NCBI GenBank assembly: GCA_003331005.1
Contig: QENC01000002.1
Span: forward strand, 186,001 to 250,000
Source: Candidatus Tokpelaia sp. JSC085
Lineage (GTDB): Bacteria > Pseudomonadota > Alphaproteobacteria > Rhizobiales > Rhizobiaceae
Length of the DNA: 64,000 nt
Direction: 5' to 3'
Part shown: positions 58,275-64,000 of the stretch, piece after piece
Numbering within the stretch: position 1 is the first letter of the stretch
Layout: every line of letters starts with the position of its first letter
Made by a program: the position numbers and the translations under genes
Notes under the pieces: model-generated
The model's input: the letters and a program-made list of their open reading frames with translations, nothing else
Told to the model about the DNA's origin: nothing
Database searches by the model: none

Positions 58275-59471
58275 TTACCACGGCCTCAGTTGGCGTTGGG
58301 GTTTAGTCCTTGTCGCACTGCTGTATCCGGTAATCACAGTGTCGCTTTCATCAAGACCAGATAGAACTTCAGCAACCACCTTGTTGTTAATGCCGATTTT
58401 TACCTTTTTCTTAACGATTTTTCCATTGTTCTGTAAAACACGAACCATATAAAAGCCATCACTGCCAGGTTTTGTTATGAGTGCATCTACCGGGAGAAGA
58501 AGTGCATTTTGGGCTTGCTCTAGAATGATATGCACTTCCGCTGTCATATAAGTATGCAATGCACCATCTGCATTATCGACATAGAAGGTGCCATTATAAT
58601 AGATCGCTGATGTAGCAGAACTTGCAATGCAGCCGCTGGAATTGAAGCTTATATCATTGCGAATGGAGGATGGTGCCGGTTCTATTGTCGCTAATTTAGC
58701 TTCATAACGCCGGTTAGGATTCCCGAGAACGGTGAAATACAGATCCTGTCCCAGCTTGACTTTTACAATATCAACTTCAGATATTTCTGCTTGTACTGTC
58801 ATGATGGAAAGATCTCCCAGAATGATAATCGTTGGAGCTGACTGTACAGCGTTAACGTTCTGTCCTTCTTGGACAACGGTTGCTAGAACCGTTCCGTCAA
58901 AAGGAGCGGTGATACGTGTATAGCCTAGATTGACTTGTGCAATTTCCACATCAATCTGCGATTGAATTATTTGAGCCTTTAGGGCCTTAACCTGCGCCAA
59001 ACGGACTTTAACATCAGCCTCAGCATTCTCAATATCCGCCCTTGCTACGGCATGGCTTTTTATCATCGCTCTCTGTCGTGCAAGATTCTGCTGAGCAGCA
59101 ACAAGCATAGCCTCTTGTTCATCCAGATTAGCATAGCCAACTGCAAGGGCAGCCTCTTTATTTTTTAAATCATTCTGCTGTGTCGTCGGGTCGATTTCCG
59201 CAAGCAGATCGCCTTGTTTGACTTGTACGCCAGGAACAACTTTTAGCGAAATAATTCTACCAGTTGTCCTAGCGCCGACTGCTACCAATCGCAGTGGCTT
59301 GACAATACCAGTTGCAAGAACACTCTCTTCGAGATGACCTCTTTTGACAGTAGCCGTTATATATTTTTCTTGCTTAGCACTGAAAAAAGATGAATATACC
59401 CATAAAAATAGATAGACAGACACGACAGTAGTGATAAGAACTAAAATCCGTTTTTTATCGAGAAAGAACAT
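58275..59471 (-). CDS. macA: MacA-type periplasmic adaptor protein
   Basis: MacA is the membrane-fusion partner of MacB. An N-terminal membrane anchor (ILVLITTVVSVYLFLWVYSS) is followed by VKRGHLEESVLATGIVKPL, the lipoyl half-motifs (VKQGDLLAEIDPTTQQND), a coiled-coil hairpin of about 100 residues, NLGYTRITAPFDGTVLATVV, and a C-terminal barrel. The 398 residues are complete. macA-macB forms a two-gene leftward operon. No outer-membrane partner is in the window, so a shared TolC elsewhere is likely. The substrate is unknown. Confidence 0.93.
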   Translation of the reverse strand: MFFLDKKRILVLITTVVSVYLFLWVYSSFFSAKQEKYITATVKRGHLEESVLATGIVKPLRLVAVGARTTGRIISLKVVPGVQVKQGDLLAEIDPTTQQNDLKNKEAALAVGYANLDEQEAMLVAAQQNLARQRAMIKSHAVARADIENAEADVKVRLAQVKALKAQIIQSQIDVEIAQVNLGYTRITAPFDGTVLATVVQEGQNVNAVQSAPTIIILGDLSIMTVQAEISEVDIVKVKLGQDLYFTVLGNPNRRYEAKLATIEPAPSSIRNDISFNSSGCIASSATSAIYYNGTFYVDNADGALHTYMTAEVHIILEQAQNALLLPVDALITKPGSDGFYMVRVLQNNGKIVKKKVKIGINNKVVAEVLSGLDESDTVITGYSSATRTKPQRQLRPW

Positions 59472-60335
59472 ACTCTACTCAACAGAATCTTTTTGCATCG
59501 GAAAAGAGTCTTTACGGTCTTTTCGAGGAGACAAGCGACTGCTGTTTATTTGTAGGACAGCGACAACACTAGCCCATCTTCCGCCAAGAGCTTTCATAAA
59601 AAAACACATACTATCTGTCTTGCTGTAATCTACGGTCAATATTTATAAATAAATGTTGCGGGACAGTTCAATTTCTTGTTTGCTGCCTGCCTTCTTTATT
59701 TTATTAGCAATGATGCTGTCTTTGTCAAGTGAAAGCTGAAACGCTACGTCCATGCCTGTTGCAATATTCCCCGTCAAGCTTCATATTGACCAACTGTTGC
59801 TGTGATGCATAGCTGCGCTCAACTGGGTGGCAGGCTTTGTGAGCAGAACGTTGGACTCAGCTCAGGCAAAGGTCTATCTTTGTTAGGATTTCTACAAGCT
59901 TTCCACATCAAGCATCCCGGAGCATCGAATCGGCTATCCTTCTGGCACTTTCTGTTTTCCTGTCCTGTGATCACATATTATCCATTTATATTTTATATAA
60001 ATATTTGTCAATGTAAGCATGATGTCTCTCTTCAATTTTCTTTCAAGTAGTGGATGTGTACAGTGGCACTATAATGTCCTGAATCATATGTTCACCATTG
60101 CTATCAAATGACATTTCTATTGTGACAGGTTCTTTACCTGAAAAGAAAGAGAGATGAATCTTTTTAAATCACTGCAACACGAAGAAAGTGGCAAGTATAA
60201 ATAAAATGAATAGCATTAATATTAGGCACGTTTTTCTATAAAGATGATGTACATTACATATTAATTCGCTATCTCTAATTCTTGCTAAAAGAAGACAGGA
60301 ATTTGTACATCTCTAATGTAAGACGAGCAGGGAAT
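59472..60335. other. Long gene-free stretch before the Fur-family gene
   Basis: About 860 bases without a supportable gene. It holds the macA promoter and the promoter of the Fur-family gene. On the leftward strand a 45-codon open fragment ending at 59643 reads TGNIATGMDVAFQLSLDKDS and continues for 20-odd residues with a coding-like look. It has no family I can name and may be the end of a lost gene. A rightward frame at 59802-60050 looks random. Confidence 0.4.
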
Positions 60336-60773
60336 ATGGATATCACAATACTTTGCAAGGATCACCATTTGCGTCTTACGGGACCACGGTTAATTATCCT
60401 GAAAGTGCTTTTAAAATCTAAAGACCATCCCGATGCGGTGGAATTACACCGTCGGGTCACGAAAATTGAGCCGGGTATTTCTCTCGCAACAGTTTATAGA
60501 ACACTAAAATTGTTTGAGGAAAAAGGGGTTTTGGAAAAACACAGCTTTGGTGATGGTCCAGCTCGTTTCGAACGCGCTGACCAAGAACATCACGATCATC
60601 TGATCAATGTGGAAACAGGAGATGTGATTGAATTCCGTTCAAGCGGAATTGAAAAGCTGCAGGAGAAGATTGCCCGCGAATTTGGCTTTTTTATTGTTTC
60701 GCATAGACTTGAAATTTATGTCAGGCCACTTAAAGAAGAAATCGACAGACATAAATGCAGTCGTAAGGTATAA
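60336..60773 (+). CDS. fur: Fur-family metal regulator (Mur-like)
   Basis: This 145-residue repressor has the winged-helix region LTGPRLIILKVLLKSKDHPD and ISLATVYRTLKLFEEKGVLE, then the metal region EHHDHLINVETGDVIEFRS. It lacks the CxxC pairs of typical iron Fur and Zur, as do the rhizobial and Brucella members that sense manganese (Mur). Next to it, tail to tail, is a sitABCD manganese/iron importer, which supports that reading. The open frame begins at 60282; the ATG at 60336, behind CAGGGA, gives the family start. Confidence 0.88.
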   Translation: MDITILCKDHHLRLTGPRLIILKVLLKSKDHPDAVELHRRVTKIEPGISLATVYRTLKLFEEKGVLEKHSFGDGPARFERADQEHHDHLINVETGDVIEFRSSGIEKLQEKIAREFGFFIVSHRLEIYVRPLKEEIDRHKCSRKV

Positions 60774-60817
60774 AAGGTATAATATAAAGCTTTTTACTTT
60801 TGATCTGTTCTCATTGT

Positions 60818-61663
60818 CTAGAGATCTATACGACCTACAATCTTTTTTTCTTTTCTCACAGTGTGTATAAAAACACATAAAAATATAATCATGATGAAGA
60901 GCACAATAGTCGGTGCTGGAGCGCTATCTATAAAGAAAGATAAATAAACACCAGTAAAGGAACCAAAAAGAGCAATCCCTAAAGCAAGAAAGAGCATAGT
61001 ACTAAATTTTCGACTCAGAAGAAAGGCAATGGCTCCTGGAGAGACTAGTAACGCAACAGAAAGAACAATACCAACAGATTGGAGAGCATTGACGATGGTC
61101 AGTGAAATCAGGCTTAGTAATCCATAGTGTAAGAGTTTGATCTGGAGGCCAGCTATACATGCTTGTGTTTGATCAAAAGTATGAAGCAGAAAATCCTTCC
61201 ATTTGACAATGATAATGCTTGCTGTGACTATGGCAATGATTGCTGTGACCTTTACATCGTGCTGTGACACACCAAGCATATCGCCAAAAAGAATATGACT
61301 CAAATGGACAGATGAGCTTATGTTGACATAGAGTACAAGCCCCAGACCGAACATTCCAGAAAAGACAATACCCATGGCGGTGTCCTGTTTGATACGGCTG
61401 TTATTTTTTAGAAAGCCGGTTGCGATGGCGCTGAATAGCCCAGTACTAAAAGCCCCGATACTGTAAGGCAGACCAATGATGTAGGAAAGCACTACGCCCG
61501 GGAACACAGCATGAGAGATAGCGTCACCTATAAGGGACCAACCTTTTAGGACAAGGAAGCAAGATAAAAGTGCCATAGGCACAGCTACTAGGACAGATAC
61601 AGCCAGTGCATTTATCATGAAATTAAATTGGAATGGTAAAAAAAGCAGATTCATGAAGGTCAT
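60818..61663 (-). CDS. sitD: Manganese/iron ABC transporter permease SitD
   Basis: This 281-residue inner-membrane permease of the metal-importing ABC-3 family has about eight helices. Features are LSCFLVLKGWSLIGDAISHAVFPG, DTAMGIVFSGMFGLGLVLY, HILFGDMLGVSQHDV and a C-terminal DSAPAPTIVLFIMII stretch. It lies 3 bp after sitC, to which it is closely related, so the two permeases likely form a heterodimer. It ends the leftward sitA-sitB-sitC-sitD operon and meets the Fur-family gene tail to tail. Confidence 0.92.
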   Translation of the reverse strand: MTFMNLLFLPFQFNFMINALAVSVLVAVPMALLSCFLVLKGWSLIGDAISHAVFPGVVLSYIIGLPYSIGAFSTGLFSAIATGFLKNNSRIKQDTAMGIVFSGMFGLGLVLYVNISSSVHLSHILFGDMLGVSQHDVKVTAIIAIVTASIIIVKWKDFLLHTFDQTQACIAGLQIKLLHYGLLSLISLTIVNALQSVGIVLSVALLVSPGAIAFLLSRKFSTMLFLALGIALFGSFTGVYLSFFIDSAPAPTIVLFIMIIFLCVFIHTVRKEKKIVGRIDL

Positions 61664-61666
61664 GAC

Positions 61667-62518
61667 CTATCCCGCACGTTGTCGATATGTTGTCAGCATG
61701 CCATGCTTTGGTGCGCAGAAAAAGGCAATCAGAAAAATTACTGTCTGTAACAGAACGATGATGCCACCGGTTGCACCATTAAGGAAATAACTAACGTAAG
61801 CGCCAATAAAATTGGTAATTGTTCCAACAATCATGGCAATAACCAATAGCCGTGAAAACCTGTCTGTCAGCAGATAAGCTGTTGCGCCAGGTGTGATTAC
61901 CATACAGATCACTAGAAAGGCACCAACCGTTTGTAATGCTGAAATTGTGGCTACCGACAGCAATGTGAAAAACGTTATTTTCAGGATGTTTGTATGAAGA
62001 CCAATCGAGCGAGCATGATTTTCATCGAAAAAAACAACAAGCAGGTCTTTCCATTTAATAATGAGGATACTGAGTGAAACCGTACTTGCAATTGCAAGCT
62101 GTAGCATATCAGAGGGTGTTATGGTGAGAAGATTGCCAAGAAAAATGGTTTGAATATTCACTGATGCAGGCGACAGTGAAATGATGAAGAGACCAAGCCC
62201 AAAGAAGGATGAAAAAATGAGACCGATAATAACATCCTCTCTCAATTTCGTACGTTGGCTAAAGAAGAGCATCGCTGCTGCAGCAAATCCTCCAGAGAAA
62301 AAGGCGCCAACAGAGAAGGGTAGGCCAAGCATATAGGAACCGGCAACGCCAGGCACGATCGCATGTGAAAGCGCATCGCCAATAAGTGACCAGCCTTTAA
62401 GCATTAGATAGCATGAAAGAAATGCGCAGACTCCCCCAACAAGGGCAGAAATCCACATGGCGTTAAGCATGTAATTATAGGTAAAAGGCTCTAATAGGAT
62501 ATTAATCACTGATGACAC
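61667..62518 (-). CDS. sitC: Manganese/iron ABC transporter permease SitC
   Basis: This 283-residue polytopic permease shows the same pattern as SitD: LSCYLMLKGWSLIGDALSHAIVPG, LREDVIIGLIFSSFFGLGLF and QTIFLGNLLTITPSDML. The C-terminal end has the FLNGATGGIIVLLQT segment. It lies 18 bp after sitB. Two similar permease genes in tandem are typical for SitABCD importers, while ZnuABC has only one, which separates this system from the zinc importer at 25-28 kb. Confidence 0.92.
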   Translation of the reverse strand: MSSVINILLEPFTYNYMLNAMWISALVGGVCAFLSCYLMLKGWSLIGDALSHAIVPGVAGSYMLGLPFSVGAFFSGGFAAAAMLFFSQRTKLREDVIIGLIFSSFFGLGLFIISLSPASVNIQTIFLGNLLTITPSDMLQLAIASTVSLSILIIKWKDLLVVFFDENHARSIGLHTNILKITFFTLLSVATISALQTVGAFLVICMVITPGATAYLLTDRFSRLLVIAMIVGTITNFIGAYVSYFLNGATGGIIVLLQTVIFLIAFFCAPKHGMLTTYRQRAG

Positions 62519-62536
62519 CCGTGTTGATTGTCTAGA

Positions 62537-63340
62537 TCATTGTTCATTCTTCTTTACATTCAAGGCAAAGTGACGAAAAATACCACCAAAGGCTTTTTCT
62601 AGATTTTCCTGCGTCAATATTTCGTCCGTCGGACCGGATGCTAGTACTGTACCCTTGACAAGAATAGTACGATCACAAAATTCTGGGATAGAACAGAGGT
62701 TATGGGTTGATACCATTATTACACGGCCTTGATCACGTAGTTCGCGTAGAAGCAAGATAATCTGATCTTCTGTTTTGATATCAACACCGGTAAATGGTTC
62801 ATCAAGAAGAATGACATAGCTGTTTTGTGCCAGCGCTCTAGCCAGGAAAACGCGTTTTTTCTGACCGCCAGAAAGCTCACCAATCTGATGTTTACGACAA
62901 GCGGTCAGATCAACACGGGCTAGACTGTCCGCGACGGCATCATAATCGGCACGCCGCGGAATGCGCATCATGCCCATATGACTATAGCGCCCCATCATCA
63001 CCACATCTTCTACCAGTACTGGAAAATTCCAGTCTACCTCTTCTGCTTGCGGTATATAGGCGATAAGGTTCCTACGCAGCGCCTGTTTGATTGACAGACC
63101 TAGCACGCGAATGTCTCCTTTGGCGAGACGTACAAATCCAATGATTGCCTTGAGTAATGTTGACTTGCCAGAACCGTTTACTCCAACGAGCGCAGCAATT
63201 GTACCTGCCGGAATCTGAAAACTTGCTTCTTTCAGTGCAGTGTGACCGTTTTGATATATAACATCAATATTCTCGACAAAAATTCCCTCCATACTGGGAA
63301 TCGGAAGATGCTCCTTATATTGATATGTTTGCACATTCAT
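62537..63340 (-). CDS. sitB: Manganese/iron ABC transporter ATP-binding protein SitB
   Basis: The ATPase subunit has Walker A GVNGSGKST, the signature LSGGQKKRVFLARALAQ, Walker B VILLDEPFTGVD and the switch STHNLCSI. The frame is open to 63424, overlapping sitA, but ATG 63340 is the better start and leaves a 26-bp gap after the sitA stop. The product is 267 residues. It sits second in the sitABCD operon. Confidence 0.93.
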   Translation of the reverse strand: MNVQTYQYKEHLPIPSMEGIFVENIDVIYQNGHTALKEASFQIPAGTIAALVGVNGSGKSTLLKAIIGFVRLAKGDIRVLGLSIKQALRRNLIAYIPQAEEVDWNFPVLVEDVVMMGRYSHMGMMRIPRRADYDAVADSLARVDLTACRKHQIGELSGGQKKRVFLARALAQNSYVILLDEPFTGVDIKTEDQIILLLRELRDQGRVIMVSTHNLCSIPEFCDRTILVKGTVLASGPTDEILTQENLEKAFGGIFRHFALNVKKNEQ

Positions 63341-63366
63341 CCAGATAAACCTTTTTGAAATCAATG

Positions 63367-64000
63367 TTATGTCCTGTCTATTCTGTCCGAATTGTATCGC
63401 ATTAGGGACTTGGCAATGGCGCATGAGGTGACTTGCAAAAGATCAAGATAGGTCGGAACTGGACCATCTTCTTTACTCAGTGAGTCAACATATAAAACAC
63501 CACCGTACTGAGCACCGGTTTCACGCGCCACCTGCTTGGCAGGTTTAGAAGAAATTGTGCTTTCAGAAAAGATAACAGCAATATTGTGTTTGCGTATTGT
63601 GTCAATGACTTTGCGAACCTGCTGCGGCGTACCCTGTTGATCAGCATTTATAGGCCAAATATAAAGTTCCCGCAAGCCAAGATCACGTGCGAGATAAGAA
63701 AAGGCACCTTCGCTTGATACTAACCAGCGCTGCTTCTCTGGAACAACCGCGAGTTTTTCCCGCATGGGAGTAAGAATGGATCTAATTTTTTTCTTATAAG
63801 ATTCAGCGTTAGCTTGATAGGTCTTTGCATTGACAGCATCATATTGCACAAAGGCATCACGAATATTGTCAACATAGAGTATGCCTGATGCAGGCGATAT
63901 CCAGGCATGTGGGTTAGGTTTGCCTTTGTAGGGTCCTTCAGTGATATTTATTGGCTGGATCCCTGTTGAAACTACTATTCCCTGTACATTTTTCAAATGC
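63367..64000 (-). CDS. sitA: Manganese/iron ABC transporter substrate-binding protein SitA (5' end cut by window)
   Basis: About 211 C-terminal residues of a roughly 300-residue periplasmic metal-binding protein are visible; the N-terminus with the signal peptide lies beyond the window. The metal-ligand motif KPNPHAWISP, WLVSSEGAFSYLARDLGL and VIFSESTISSKPAKQVARE followed by YVDSLS all match the SitA/MntA-type cluster A-I proteins. It is the first gene of the sitABCD operon. Its promoter, which would show any Mur or RirA box, is not in the window. Confidence 0.92.
   Translation of the reverse strand, partial: HLKNVQGIVVSTGIQPINITEGPYKGKPNPHAWISPASGILYVDNIRDAFVQYDAVNAKTYQANAESYKKKIRSILTPMREKLAVVPEKQRWLVSSEGAFSYLARDLGLRELYIWPINADQQGTPQQVRKVIDTIRKHNIAVIFSESTISSKPAKQVARETGAQYGGVLYVDSLSKEDGPVPTYLDLLQVTSCAIAKSLMRYNSDRIDRT

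Noticed and set aside
59802..60050. 82-codon rightward frame before the Fur-family gene
   Set aside because: No ribosome site, no recognisable family, and random-looking composition.

Overview
The window looks like a chromosomal segment from an AT-rich, gene-losing alphaproteobacterium of the order Hyphomicrobiales (Rhizobiales), most like the Bartonellaceae and related insect-associated lineages. The basis is family content and gene order: a fused secDF, the order-typical unknowns DUF4167, DUF6476, DUF2232, DUF2125 and DUF1036, a GapR/UPF0335 gene, the tkt-gap-pgk block, the order rpsF-rpsR-DUF2232-rplI, and tyrC-hisC beside metX-metW. The species cannot be named from the sequence alone. Several broken genes and gene-free stretches beside conserved neighbours suggest ongoing genome reduction. 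No insertion sequence, prophage, CRISPR array or rRNA was seen.

Layout. 1-9.5 kb: a urease system in two divergent pieces (ureD-ureA-ureJ leftward, running off the window; ureE-ureF-ureG rightward) on either side of DUF4167, DUF6476, a RluD-type pseudouridine synthase, rpoH, a shortened trhO and eda. 9.5-10 kb: frameshifted relics of zapA and DUF4164. 10.3-17.3 kb: central carbon genes tkt, gap, pgk and pyk, with gapR and a secreted DUF1036 protein. 17.4-24.7 kb: an A-type Fe-S protein, holA, tRNA-Gly, a broken DUF2125 gene, tyrC-hisC, and metX-metW. 25-28 kb: zur-znuB-znuC facing znuA across a palindromic Zur-like box. 28-35.7 kb: leuA, recR and an RND efflux pair.

35.7-43.6 kb: dnaB-radA-cvpA-purF runs head-on into rplI-DUF2232-rpsR-rpsF, which is best explained by a local inversion of the usual single-direction block. 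44-51.5 kb: glnA, tRNA-Leu, secDF, a CPA2 antiporter and a YbhN-like membrane protein. 51.5-54 kb: a two-domain protein with a degenerate MfnB/DUF556-like N-terminus and a FolB C-terminus, then a TerC-CBS protein whose last domain is out of frame. 54-64 kb: tRNA-Lys, rpmF, an unrecognised membrane-anchored protein, tRNA-Thr, macA-macB, a Fur-family (Mur-like) regulator, and a sitABCD manganese/iron importer that leaves the window at the right edge.

Together the genes show an organism that keeps lower glycolysis, nitrogen assimilation (glnA, urease), amino-acid synthesis (His, Leu, Met, Tyr), two regulated metal importers and two efflux systems, while losing accessory cell-division and envelope genes. 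No clear new multi-gene system was found. The most unusual items are the MfnB-like/FolB fusion, the zapA/DUF4164 relics, the split urease locus and the inverted dnaB-purF block.
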